A stretch of 64,000 bases of DNA from UBA9926 sp038131595 (GTDB lineage Bacteria; Pseudomonadota; Gammaproteobacteria; Pseudomonadales; Azotimanducaceae). Within the stretch, counting starts at the first letter, position 1, and every line of letters starts with the position of its first letter. The stretch is from contig JAYPPR010000008.1 in NCBI GenBank assembly GCA_038131595.1, forward strand, positions 1,922,001 through 1,986,000, given 5' to 3'. Below, piece by piece: positions 52,295-61,472 of this stretch. Below the pieces are notes generated by a model, which saw nothing but the letters and a program-made list of their open reading frames with translations, was not told the DNA's origin and ran no database searches. Made by a program: the position numbers and the translations under genes.

Positions 52295-52708
52295 GCCAAC
52301 GGTAAACGCGAGCGGTAACTCTGGCCCGACAGGTTGAGGCAGCCTTTTTATTTGCAAAAAGGTGGTATTTGCAAAAAGCTGGTGGTCGTGAAAAGTTAGT
52401 TGCAAAGAGTTAACTGTAAGAGCTAGCTGAAAAAAAATACTGTTGATCGCTAGGGGCTAGGCCTGTCTAAAACAACGTCATGGCTTGGGCTGTTCGGCGT
52501 TAACGAGGAGCATGCGCACGGCAGATCTATAAGGATTTGCCCTAGCTGCGCCGCATACTGGGCGACGTGATTGCCGACACTAGCGCAACTTAATTTACGA
52601 TGGGTGCGGTCTGCGGAGTCCTAAGCTTTTTGTTATAAGCGCTTTGTTCTGAGGCTTCGTTCTGAGCGCTTTGCTCGAAGCGCTTCGCCTAAAGCTGCAG
52701 ATCTTAAG
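52295..52708. other. Convergent intergenic region with short imperfect repeats
   Basis: 414 bp without a convincing gene. Contains a hairpin (52343-52362), two copies of TTTGCAAAAAG-[GC]-TGGT 17 bp apart (52351 and 52368), and near 52620-52690 a set of diverged GCGCTTTG/GCTTCG units. No protein-like frame; the 71-codon minus frame at 52633-52848 overlaps the NUDIX gene and looks like chance. Confidence 0.45.
52343..52362 (+). terminator. Terminator-like hairpin after thiolase
   Basis: CCTTTTT 52343-52349 pairs with AAAAAGG 52356-52362, loop ATTTGC. AT-rich stem, no strong GC core, so weak for an intrinsic terminator; may act in combination with the adjoining repeats. Confidence 0.35.
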
Positions 52709-53521
52709 CTACAACCGCACCCAGCCGGTCTCGACGTTTTCCAACGCGTCGTCATAGCCTGCCTCACCCGGCAGTAATAGCTCTCTTGATTCGTTAGCGA
52801 CTCTGACCCGCTCAAAGGTTCGGTGTGCTTCGAGATAGGAAAAAACATCAGCGACTGATTCGTGCTGAGACAGATTTTTCAGCATGCGTAAGGTGGGCGT
52901 CATGAGATCCATGTCACCTGAGGCGAACGCATCGAGTACCGATTGGGGCGTCATCCAAGCAGAGTCCACGAGCTCTTGATCATCATGGGCGGCTTGGCTG
53001 CTATCTGGGCAGGCCGTAATAAAAAAACGAGCGTCGAATCGTCTCGGTGAGCCCAGTGGGGTGACCCATCTGGCGACGAGTTGCATCGCCGTGGCATCAG
53101 GGGTCATGGACCAAGTTGCTAGTATTTCATTGAAGGGCAAGGAACCGGCATTGAGTGCAGACCGAGCCTCAACTAATGCATTGCTCGTCGGCCGTGTCGC
53201 CAATGCCGAACTCGTCGTCATGAGTACGCCTGATTCCTCGAAACACTCACGGATGGCGGCGGCATAATATGCGCGATCTTCAAACGGGTTGATTGGCTTT
53301 TCAGTTCTGCCAGGGATATCGATTTGATCCTGGCCGTGTATCTCTAGTTCAAAGTCGGCTGGGTCCACCGCGCCACCAGGGAATACCCACATTCCTCCGG
53401 CGAATACGGTTTTTGCGTGTCTGCGCATCATGAGGACTTCAAGCGCCGGGGTCTCTCGAATGAGCATGACCGTCGCCGCAGGCCTAATTGGAACGGATGC
53501 TGGATCGAATTCGTCGGCCAT
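52709..53521 (-). CDS. NUDIX hydrolase, NUDT19-like
   Basis: 270 residues: FAGGMWVFPGGAVDPADFE followed after an insert by YYAAAIRECFEESGVLM, a split Nudix box as in the NUDT19/CoA diphosphatase-like group. The C-terminal region includes GSPRRFDARFFITACPD. Expected to act on CoA or acyl-CoA, moderate certainty. Lies after the intergenic repeat region and 80 bp from the aminotransferase. Confidence 0.82.
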   Translation of the reverse strand: MADEFDPASVPIRPAATVMLIRETPALEVLMMRRHAKTVFAGGMWVFPGGAVDPADFELEIHGQDQIDIPGRTEKPINPFEDRAYYAAAIRECFEESGVLMTTSSALATRPTSNALVEARSALNAGSLPFNEILATWSMTPDATAMQLVARWVTPLGSPRRFDARFFITACPDSSQAAHDDQELVDSAWMTPQSVLDAFASGDMDLMTPTLRMLKNLSQHESVADVFSYLEAHRTFERVRVANESRELLLPGEAGYDDALENVETGWVRL

Positions 53522-53601
53522 GAGCGCTCAGGTTTCGTGAAGTGGCCTCGGCTGGATGCCAAGGCCTGCTTGCAATAGTGGTTAAGAGGGGTGTCGAGGG
53601 G

Positions 53602-54750
53602 TTAGGCTTTCATCGCGTCCAGAACTTCAGGGACAGCCTTCACGAAGCGTTCAACGTCTGGGAGCAGGCCAGTGCTCACTCGCGACCAGTTGGTGTAATC
53701 CTGATAGATACCTCGAATCATGATCTGCCGTTTGGCCATTTCTTGTCTGAAGGTTTCAGCATTCAAATCACCCAGGTCGATAAAGACAAAACTGGTTTGC
53801 GAAGGCGCGGGTTTCAGACCGTTGGCGCGAGCCACCTCGTTAATCATTTGCCGCGCTTCGAAGATTCTTGTTTTCGAATAATTAAGAAACTCAAAGTCGT
53901 TATAGGAGGCTACAGCGGCTGCTACACCGGCTTGGTTCATGGCGTAGTTGCCAAGACCGAATTTGCTCATCGACTCAATTTTTTCGGGTGCTGCCATCAT
54001 GTAACCGACGCGCAGGCCTGCCATGCCATAAATCTTGCTGAATGTTTTGGCGACGTAGACGTCGTGACCATCTCGCACTAAGTCGATCATTGAGTTGGCT
54101 TCTGGATCATCCGTGATCTCGTTATAGGCTTCATCGACTAAGACGGTACATTTCTTCGAAGCCTTAATGCAGAATTCTCGCAGTGCCTTGGCGTCTGTGA
54201 GAATCGCTGTCGGATTGTTTGGATTGCAAATCTGCACCATCGCGACATCAGGCGTAATGGCGTTATACAGTGCATCGAGATCCATGCTTAGGTCGGCGGT
54301 TTTGGCAGTACGTTTTAACTCCCCGCTGCCATGTCGGAGCGCAGAGCGGGTCGTCGTGTCCCAGAACAGGTCAGGACCCAAGATCTTTCCTTGTTGGAGT
54401 TTTTCAAGGGCTAGATAAGTGAGTACGCCGGAGGAGCCTGAGCTGAGTGCAATATGCTCAGGTGTGATGCCATTGCGCTCGGCGATCATCTCAAGCAGTC
54501 GGGTAACGGAGTCATTGACGTAATAGGCTCCTTTTCTGGTGGCGTCCATCATGGCAGTGATGGCCGCGGGACTCGGGCCGTAGGGGTTCTCGTTCGCATT
54601 GAGTTTTGCGATACCCGAGGCTGGACCATAATTCAGTATCGAGGTGCTCGCTAACGCGCTAGGTAATGTAAGCAATTGGCCGCCAGCGATGGCACCGGCG
54701 CCAATGGTTGAGCGGGCTAGGAAGTTTCGTCGGGATAATACTGATGACAT
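53602..54750 (-). CDS. Tat-exported pyridoxal-phosphate aminotransferase (HisC-like)
   Basis: 382 residues from ATG 54750. N-terminal twin-arginine signal LSRRNFLARSTIGAGAIAGG with hydrophobic stretch and ALAS cleavage. Then a class I/II aminotransferase: KLNANENPYGPSPAAI, CNPNNPTAI, VLVDEAYNEI and TFSKIYGMAGLRVGY with the PLP Lys, all typical of histidinol-phosphate aminotransferases. Tat export is known for folded cofactor enzymes and means this enzyme acts in the periplasm, where HisC would be out of place. Substrate unknown. The upstream open frame to 54888 is unrelated. Confidence 0.88.
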   Translation of the reverse strand: MSSVLSRRNFLARSTIGAGAIAGGQLLTLPSALASTSILNYGPASGIAKLNANENPYGPSPAAITAMMDATRKGAYYVNDSVTRLLEMIAERNGITPEHIALSSGSSGVLTYLALEKLQQGKILGPDLFWDTTTRSALRHGSGELKRTAKTADLSMDLDALYNAITPDVAMVQICNPNNPTAILTDAKALREFCIKASKKCTVLVDEAYNEITDDPEANSMIDLVRDGHDVYVAKTFSKIYGMAGLRVGYMMAAPEKIESMSKFGLGNYAMNQAGVAAAVASYNDFEFLNYSKTRIFEARQMINEVARANGLKPAPSQTSFVFIDLGDLNAETFRQEMAKRQIMIRGIYQDYTNWSRVSTGLLPDVERFVKAVPEVLDAMKA

Positions 54751-54940
54751 GTGTGGTCCTCTGAGTGCGGTAGGCACTCTGACGAGTGCCGGATGGTTGA
54801 TGTGCGCTCCTTTAATGTAAAAGGTTTGACGTCCGCTGACCAGTATGATCGTTGCATTAGCTACGAAGAGATGGGCATCGAGCGCCACACACTGCGCTAA
54901 GCGTGCTACGGGTCGAGCGTGTCTCTAATTGATACGAACG

Positions 54941-55771
54941 TTACGCTAATTTGCTCAACATACTGATCGCTACCGCGATGAGGTAGATGCCAAACGCGCG
55001 TTTAAGGTGAACCTCGTTGAGTCTTTGCGCAATTTTGGCGCCCCAAGGGCTCGTAAACACCGTCATGAAAGAGATAGCGAGCAGCGCAGGGATGTGGATA
55101 TAGCCGATTGATCCCCATGGGAGTGCTGCGCTTTGGGTGAGGCCCAGGATCAGAAAGCCTATCGCTCCTGGGATCGCGATGATAAATCCCACTCCGGCGG
55201 CAGTGGCGACCGCCTGGTGGACTCTCCGGCCGCAAATTACCATGGTGACAACGAAGGGGGTGCCGCCCCCGATACCCAGGAGCGCTGAAAATCCACCTAA
55301 AGCGCTTGCCAATCCAGCAAGGCCGAACCCTTGGGGGAGAGACCAAGGCACTTCTTTCGGTTCGAAGTATTGGGGAAATATAAAGTAGATTGAATACACC
55401 AATACGCCCACCGCAAACACCACGATGAGTGCCGTAGCATCCATGTACGACGCCAGTACCACTCCGCCCGCAACGCCAATCAGCAGCCAGGGTGCCCAGG
55501 CCTTCAAAACACTGAAATCAACGAGGTCATTTTTGCGATGAGTTTGCACTGCGCGAAAGGACGATACGATGATGCTTGCAAGAGAGGTCCCGATTGCGGT
55601 GTGCACTAGTCCGTCATTGTCGCCCGTAAACATGGGCAAGATCGCTAGCAGCGTTGGGACGATAATGAAGCCGCCGCCCACGCCGAAGAGGCCGGTAGTA
55701 ATGCCAGCAATGGCACCCGCGCCCAGAAGGCTGCAGAGCATCAAGATGATATCGGGGTCGATAGCGGGCAT
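54941..55771 (-). CDS. TauE/SafE sulfite/sulfonate exporter family protein
   Basis: 276 residues with eight or so TM segments. GAGAIAGITTGLFGVGGGFIIVP and ALGGFSALLGIGGGTPFVVTMVICGRRVHQAVATAAGVG are the two inverted-repeat signatures of TauE/SafE. Exports sulfite or organosulfonates, e.g. after taurine or sulfopropionate breakdown. No sulfonate genes are next to it, but an alkylsulfatase and a sulfatase are near. Confidence 0.88.
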   Translation of the reverse strand: MPAIDPDIILMLCSLLGAGAIAGITTGLFGVGGGFIIVPTLLAILPMFTGDNDGLVHTAIGTSLASIIVSSFRAVQTHRKNDLVDFSVLKAWAPWLLIGVAGGVVLASYMDATALIVVFAVGVLVYSIYFIFPQYFEPKEVPWSLPQGFGLAGLASALGGFSALLGIGGGTPFVVTMVICGRRVHQAVATAAGVGFIIAIPGAIGFLILGLTQSAALPWGSIGYIHIPALLAISFMTVFTSPWGAKIAQRLNEVHLKRAFGIYLIAVAISMLSKLA

Positions 55772-56191
55772 ATAGCTCCAATTACCAGTCGCCTGTCGCT
55801 GTCCAGATGAGCGTAGAGGCGGGTGAGGCGATCCTTGCCGTGAGAAAAATTAATTCCCAGATAGCGTACGAAGTGAAGTCGCCTCCGGACCAAAGCACGC
55901 GTGGACCGCGAGTGGGGGTGGCTCACATACGCTTCAATGGGGTTTGGCCACTAAGGCGAAACGGTGTCTCCTTTTGATACTTGTTGCCGAGCGAGACCGC
56001 AAGTTGATGTAGAAAACTACACTGTGAGTCTTTGGCCGAAAAGGCGACTACCGCGATGCCTAATGATAAGCCCGACAAAGATGTCCAGCAACCATGGTCA
56101 ACGCGTGTGGGTTGGGCTGGGCCGCCCAGGTCGCGGTGAGGCACGCGCTAATTCTCGTCCGACAGAATGATTCGGATTAAGGTTTATAAGG
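55772..56191. other. Intergenic region, no gene seen
   Basis: 420 bp between tauE-like (start) and uvrA (stop), both minus. Short frames have no family-like sequence. It should contain the promoter of the TauE-like gene and the uvrA terminator; I cannot place either. Confidence 0.4.
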
Positions 56192-59020
56192 TTAAGTTTC
56201 GAAATAAGGCAAAAGATACCGACCGGTTTCCGAACCTTTACTGCGAGACAGTGTCTTGGGCGTGCCCGAAGCGATGACGTGTCCGCCCTCGGGGCCGCCC
56301 CCGGGGCCAAGGTCGATAATCCAATCTGATGTGCGGATGACGTCCAGGTTGTGCTCGATCACGATCACCGAATTACCGGCGTCAACGAGTCGATTGAGAA
56401 CGACCAGCAATTTCTGAACGTCATCAAAGTGGAGCCCTGTGGTGGGTTCGTCGAGGATGTAACAAGTCCGGCCAGTTGCCAGCTTGGACAATTCTCTCGC
56501 CAGCTTAATCCGCTGCGCTTCACCCCCCGAGAGGGTGGTTGAAGGCTGCCCCAAGGCTAAGTAGTCGAGACCTACGTCCACTAACAGCTGAAGTTGATTC
56601 AAGATTTTGGGATGTTCAGAGAAGTGTTCGACCGACTCTGCAATGGTCATGTTCAGCACGTCTGAGATCGACTTGCCCTTGTACTTAATGTCTAGAGTTG
56701 CATCGTTAAATCGTTTTCCCTGACATGCATCGCACTTCACATAGACGTCAGAGAGAAAGTGCATCTCAATTTTGATGACACCATCTCCCTGGCAGGACTC
56801 ACAGCGCCCTCCTTTGACGTTGAAAGAAAATCGGCCTGGCGAATAGCCTCGTGTCCTAGACTCTGGGAGCATTGAGAAAAATTTGCGTATCTCATCAAAA
56901 ACCTTGATGTAAGTCGCGGGATTACTCCGGGGAGTCCGTCCGATGGGCTTTTGATCAATGGCCACCACCTTATCGAGATGTTCGAGTCCTTCGATGGAAC
57001 TGTGCTGGCCCACTCTGTCTTGTGACCCATGGAAGTGACGGGCCAAGACAGGAAATAAAATATCGTTGATAAGGGTAGATTTGCCGGCACCGGACACTCC
57101 GGTTACGGCGACGAGCACGCCAAGCGGTATCGAGACGTCAACATCTCGAAGGTTATTTTCCCGGGCGCCATTGATCAGGAGCGCGGCGGTGGATTCCCTC
57201 GGTTCATCTCTCATGGTGATTTCGCGCCTACCGGAAAGATAAGCGCCGGTTAACGACGCTTTGCTCCGTTGCAAGGCTTTGGGTGTCCCCTGAAAAATCA
57301 CCTCTCCGCCTTTGGTGCCAGCGCCAGGACCGAAATCGACCACATGATCCGCTGCACGAATGGTGTCTTCGTCGTGCTCGACGACTATGACTGTGTTGCC
57401 GATATCTCGCATTTTTAGGAGCGTATCGAGCAGTCGCTGATTGTCCCGCTGATGCAGGCCAATGCTGGGTTCATCCAAAATATAAATCACACCAGACAAT
57501 TCGCTGCCGACTTGGCTAGCGAGTCGTATTCGCTGAGATTCGCCGCCGGACAGCGTTGGACCCAGGCGGTTCAGTGACAGGTAGGACAACCCAACAGAGA
57601 CAAGAAAGCCCAAGCGACCTTGTATCTCCTTCAGCAATTCGGTGGCGATTTCTTTATCCGCCCCTTTAAGCGCAAGGGAATCGAAAAATTTGAAGGCTTC
57701 GTCGATGGTCATCGCGGACACGTCGACCATGGTTTGCTTGCCCACCCGCACCGCGGCGCTTTCGGCACGTAAACGGTCGCCGTGACACACGTCGCAAGGG
57801 GTATTGGCCAGAAACTGGGAGTACCAGCGCTTCATGCCTTCAGAGCGCGTATTGCGAAATCTGCGCATGAGCCGATTGAGCAGTCCCTCGTAGCGAGAGT
57901 TTGTGGTGCCGTAACCCGACCACTTAATGGTGTAGCGTTTGTCGCCTGTTCCGTAGAGAACGGTTTTACGCTGAGCCTCCGTCAACTTCGACCAGGGTTT
58001 GTCTAGGGGAATCTTGAGGTGGGCGAACATCTGCCGATGGAAGGTCGCCGTCATTGATTTGCTGCTTGCCTCTATTTTGCCAACGGGTTTAAGGCAACCC
58101 TCTTTAAGGGTGAGGCTGGCATCTGGAATCACGAGCTGCGGATCAAAGGCCACCTGCGTTCCCAGCCCGTTGCAGTCTAAGCACATTCCCTGAGGACTGT
58201 TGAACGAGAATGACTGCGGCGTTAGTAGCGGAAAGGAGATGCCGCAACCGTCGCACGCGAGGTGCTCTGAAAATATTCGATCTTTGCCATTGATCTCAGC
58301 GATCATGACGCCTTGTCCAAGGTTCAAGGCTTGCTCCACGCTCTCCGTAATGCGTTCACGCTGACCCTCTCGTATGACCAATCGATCGATAACGGCTTCA
58401 ACCGTGTGCTTTTTTCGTTTATCCAGCACCGTCACGTCTTCAATCGCAACCAGTTCTCCGTCGATCCGCAGGCGGGCGAAGCCGGCGCTTCGAGCGGAAT
58501 CGATCAAATCTTTATGCTCGCCTTTACGATTGACGAGTAAGCTTTGCATTAAGAGGATTCGTGTGCCTTCGGGCTGTCTCATGAGCTCGTGCACAATTTT
58601 TTCTGCGGTCTGGCCAGCGACTTCATCACCGCAGCGATGACAATGCTGGCGGCCGATCCGGGCAAAAAGGACCCGGAGGTAGTCCGATATTTCGGTAATC
58701 GTCCCCACCGTCGATCGAGGGTTTCTAGACGTGGTTTTTTGCTCGATGGAGATCGTGGGTGATAGCCCACGAATGGTGTCGTACTTGGGTTTCTCCATCT
58801 GCCCAAGGAACTGCCTAGCATACGCGGACAGTGACTCAACGTAGCGTCGCTGACCCTCTGCATACAGTGTGTCAAACGCAAGCGACGACTTGCCCGACCC
58901 TGAAACGCCGGTGAGGACCACGAGCTTTCGCTTGGGAATGGCGACTTCAACATTCTTTAGGTTGTGCTCTTTGGCCCCTTTGATGAGGATGTGGTCGAGT
59001 TCTTCGGCGGCTGGCTTCAT
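56192..59020 (-). CDS. uvrA: Excinuclease ABC subunit A
   Basis: 942 residues, the family's full length. Two ABC ATPase modules: Walker A GVSGSGKSSLAFDTLYAEGQ and GVSGAGKSTLINDIL; signatures LSGGESQRIRLASQ and LSGGEAQRIKLARE; zinc fingers (CDGCGISF...CLDCNGLG and CESCQGDG...CDACQGKRF). Cytoplasmic DNA damage recognition in nucleotide excision repair. The start ATG 59020 matches the usual N-terminus. A divergent cinA-like gene begins 246 bp away. Confidence 0.98.
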   Translation of the reverse strand: MKPAAEELDHILIKGAKEHNLKNVEVAIPKRKLVVLTGVSGSGKSSLAFDTLYAEGQRRYVESLSAYARQFLGQMEKPKYDTIRGLSPTISIEQKTTSRNPRSTVGTITEISDYLRVLFARIGRQHCHRCGDEVAGQTAEKIVHELMRQPEGTRILLMQSLLVNRKGEHKDLIDSARSAGFARLRIDGELVAIEDVTVLDKRKKHTVEAVIDRLVIREGQRERITESVEQALNLGQGVMIAEINGKDRIFSEHLACDGCGISFPLLTPQSFSFNSPQGMCLDCNGLGTQVAFDPQLVIPDASLTLKEGCLKPVGKIEASSKSMTATFHRQMFAHLKIPLDKPWSKLTEAQRKTVLYGTGDKRYTIKWSGYGTTNSRYEGLLNRLMRRFRNTRSEGMKRWYSQFLANTPCDVCHGDRLRAESAAVRVGKQTMVDVSAMTIDEAFKFFDSLALKGADKEIATELLKEIQGRLGFLVSVGLSYLSLNRLGPTLSGGESQRIRLASQVGSELSGVIYILDEPSIGLHQRDNQRLLDTLLKMRDIGNTVIVVEHDEDTIRAADHVVDFGPGAGTKGGEVIFQGTPKALQRSKASLTGAYLSGRREITMRDEPRESTAALLINGARENNLRDVDVSIPLGVLVAVTGVSGAGKSTLINDILFPVLARHFHGSQDRVGQHSSIEGLEHLDKVVAIDQKPIGRTPRSNPATYIKVFDEIRKFFSMLPESRTRGYSPGRFSFNVKGGRCESCQGDGVIKIEMHFLSDVYVKCDACQGKRFNDATLDIKYKGKSISDVLNMTIAESVEHFSEHPKILNQLQLLVDVGLDYLALGQPSTTLSGGEAQRIKLARELSKLATGRTCYILDEPTTGLHFDDVQKLLVVLNRLVDAGNSVIVIEHNLDVIRTSDWIIDLGPGGGPEGGHVIASGTPKTLSRSKGSETGRYLLPYFET

Positions 59021-59266
59021 AAGTTGAGGGATGCGTGAGATTGCGGGGATGGTACCAGTGATTACGCACGCAGTAACGAATAGATTGCTGTTGGTGAGAG
59101 ATGTGATTTATGTTTTGCAAAAGCGCCGTTTCGAACTGGGGATCGTTTTTGGATTTCCGTATCCCAAGTGAGGGGTGCCCTTCCTATCGCACTGCAGCGT
59201 ACAACAGCAGCATACACGGGGAAGTTTGAGCGAGAAGTTTGAGCGTGAAGTTAAGGAGTAATGTGA

Positions 59267-60037
59267 ATGTCAGATGAAGCGGGTCGCGAAGACGTGGTAA
59301 CAGCATGTCTAATCATCATCGGGAACGAAATACTGTCAGGAAGGACGCAAGACACGAACCTTGCGCACTTAAGTCAAGTGCTCAACGAGCTGGGCGTGCA
59401 AATGCGCGAAGCTCGAGTCATCCCCGATGTGGAGTCAGTCATCGTTGACACAGTGAATACCTGCCGAGCGGAGTTCGATTACGTGTTCACCACTGGAGGT
59501 ATTGGTCCCACCCATGATGACATTACTGCCGACAGCATCGCTCTGGCCTTTGGGGTGGCGCTTGAGTTTCATCCCGACATCGTAGCGCTTATCAAACGAA
59601 GAGAAGCGCCTCCTGAAGTCATGGAGTCACGGCTCAGAATGGCAAGAATCCCAGTCGGAGCGTCTTTAATCGACAATCCTTCAGGTGGCCCCCCTGGATT
59701 TCAAATCGAGAACGTGTTCGTGATGGCGGGCGTGCCCATGGTGATGCAGGCCATGGCTGGGACCTTGACGAAAGAGCGGTTGCCTGGAGGAAGGCCGGTC
59801 CGCTCTTTGACGATTGGCGCGTTTCTTGGCGAAAGTCAGGTGGCACAGGACTTAGAGGAATTACAGAGCCAGCACCCAGCGGTCGATATTGGCTCGTACC
59901 CATTTTTCCGCGAAGCCGGTTATGGAACCAACCTTGTGGTCCGTGGCACTGATCCTGAGGAACTCGCATCGATCGGCGAGGCGCTCAAAGTGCTGATTGA
60001 GAACCATGGCGCTGAGCCTCACGAGGGCGGTGTTTGA
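59267..60037 (+). CDS. CinA-type molybdopterin-binding-domain protein (no C-terminal deamidase)
   Basis: 256 residues with GNEILSGRTQDTNLAHLSQVLNELG, FTTGGIGPTHDDITADSIALAFG and GPPGFQIENVFVMAGVPMVM, the MoCF/CinA N-domain blocks. The C-terminal nicotinamide-nucleotide amidase domain of full-length CinA (~410 aa) is missing, so this is the short form found in many proteobacteria, possibly an ADP-ribose/NMN pyrophosphatase-like hydrolase. AAGGAG precedes ATG 59267. Confidence 0.85.
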   Translation: MSDEAGREDVVTACLIIIGNEILSGRTQDTNLAHLSQVLNELGVQMREARVIPDVESVIVDTVNTCRAEFDYVFTTGGIGPTHDDITADSIALAFGVALEFHPDIVALIKRREAPPEVMESRLRMARIPVGASLIDNPSGGPPGFQIENVFVMAGVPMVMQAMAGTLTKERLPGGRPVRSLTIGAFLGESQVAQDLEELQSQHPAVDIGSYPFFREAGYGTNLVVRGTDPEELASIGEALKVLIENHGAEPHEGGV

Positions 60038-60432
60038 GCCTGGTGCCGGTGGCGTTTTTCGAGGTGAAGTTGGTCCGGTGCAAGCGTAACCAGAATAGAC
60101 ATGCATCGGATTGGGTAAATTTGGCGACCCCATAAAGATATCCAATACATTTTCCCTCGGTCATGTCATTTTCGGTATGGGCTAAGTGAAGCATAAGGAT
60201 CGATCAGAGCTGGCGAGCTATCGGTAAACCTGAGAGAAGTTTTCAGCCAACCATGCTTGAAGGCGAATGGGTGATGGTCAAGAGACGGACCAGAGCCGAT
60301 GGCGAATGGCCAATAATGTAGCATCTATTCACAGTTCCTCATGGAGTGACTGCCTATGGCTCCTGCCTTGAGGAGGCGGCAGGATAATGCAGTTCAGTTA
60401 ATTAAAATTAGGTGAGATTAGGGGGTAGCACG
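60038..60432. other. Intergenic region, no gene seen
   Basis: 395 bp between the CinA-like and SMP-30-like genes (both plus). No protein-like frame. The last 25 bp carry GGGGG before ATG 60433 as ribosome site, and an AT-rich TTAATTAAAATTAGG block that may be part of the promoter. Confidence 0.4.
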
Positions 60433-61329
60433 ATGGAAGTGATTGCGACTGGATTAGCGTTCCCGGAAGGACCCGTGGTGATGGACGATGGATCTGTGAT
60501 CCTTGTCGAAATTCAACGTGGCACACTAACGCGCGTCTCACCTTCGGGCGATGTAAATGTTATTGCTGATTTGGGCGGCGGTCCAAACGGGGCTGCGCTA
60601 GGCCCAGATGGCCATTGTTATGTGTGCAATAACGGGGGCTTTAAGTGGTACACCGCTCGGGACGGCAGAGTATTTCCTGGTGATCAACCGGACGATTATG
60701 TGAGCGGATCGATACAGCGCGTGAATTTGAGCACCGGGGCTTTCGACACAATCTACGACCAGTGCGATGGTGAGCCGCTCAAAGGACCCAATGACCTAGT
60801 GTTCGATCGTGATGGAGGCTTTTGGTTTACAGACCACGGCAAGGCGCGTCCCAGAGACCGAGATCGCACAGGGGTTTTCTACGCCAAGCCCGACGGCAGC
60901 ATGATCAGAGAGGCAATTTTCCCGTTGGAAGGTCCGAATGGCATAGGGCTTTCTCCCGATGAGCGCACGCTCTACGTTGCAGAAACACCGACTGGCAGAG
61001 TCTGGGCCTACTCTTTATCTTCGCCAGGCCAGATCGACACGAGTCAGCCGCGGGTCATGCTCGCGCAGCGACCCGATTACCACATGTTTGATTCGTTAGC
61101 CGTTGATGCTGAGGGGAACGTGTGCGTTGCAACGCTCATTACGGGGGGTATCAGTATCCATTCGCCCGATGGTCAGAAAGTAGAATTTGTAGAGACGCCG
61201 GATGTTCTGACGACCAATATCGCATTTGGTGGCACCGACCTTAAAACCGCGTTCATCACGCTCTCAAGCACAGGGCAGCTCGTCAAGATGGATTGGGCGA
61301 CCCAAGGTTTAAAGCTCAATTTCGCCTAG
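60433..61329 (+). CDS. SMP-30/gluconolactonase-like six-bladed beta-propeller
   Basis: 298 residues from ATG 60433 (AGGGGGT upstream; the frame extends 7 codons further). Blocks FPEGPVVMDDGSVILVE, GPNGAALGPDGHCYVCNNGG, KGPNDLVFDRDGGFWFTDHG, EGPNGIGLSPDERTLYVAET and DSLAVDAEGNVCVATL contain the Glu, Asn and Asp ligands of the divalent cation. Cytoplasmic lactonase of sugar or xenobiotic lactones. Confidence 0.9.
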   Translation: MEVIATGLAFPEGPVVMDDGSVILVEIQRGTLTRVSPSGDVNVIADLGGGPNGAALGPDGHCYVCNNGGFKWYTARDGRVFPGDQPDDYVSGSIQRVNLSTGAFDTIYDQCDGEPLKGPNDLVFDRDGGFWFTDHGKARPRDRDRTGVFYAKPDGSMIREAIFPLEGPNGIGLSPDERTLYVAETPTGRVWAYSLSSPGQIDTSQPRVMLAQRPDYHMFDSLAVDAEGNVCVATLITGGISIHSPDGQKVEFVETPDVLTTNIAFGGTDLKTAFITLSSTGQLVKMDWATQGLKLNFA

Positions 61330-61472
61330 TCAACGAAAGTCGGAGATCGACCGAATAGGCTAGGGTTAATTAGTCGAATACTGAGCTAGGTCAATGGATT
61401 AGGTGGATTCCCTCGTCGCTTACCCGTTGCCCAACAGTCATTTGCTCGCTGTCATGGGACTGGGCGGGTTAG

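Noticed and set aside
59192..59207. LexA-like box CTG-N10-CAG between uvrA and the CinA-like gene
   Set aside because: Only the outer CTG/CAG and one A match the gammaproteobacterial consensus and it is far from uvrA (about 170 bp); such a match arises by chance.
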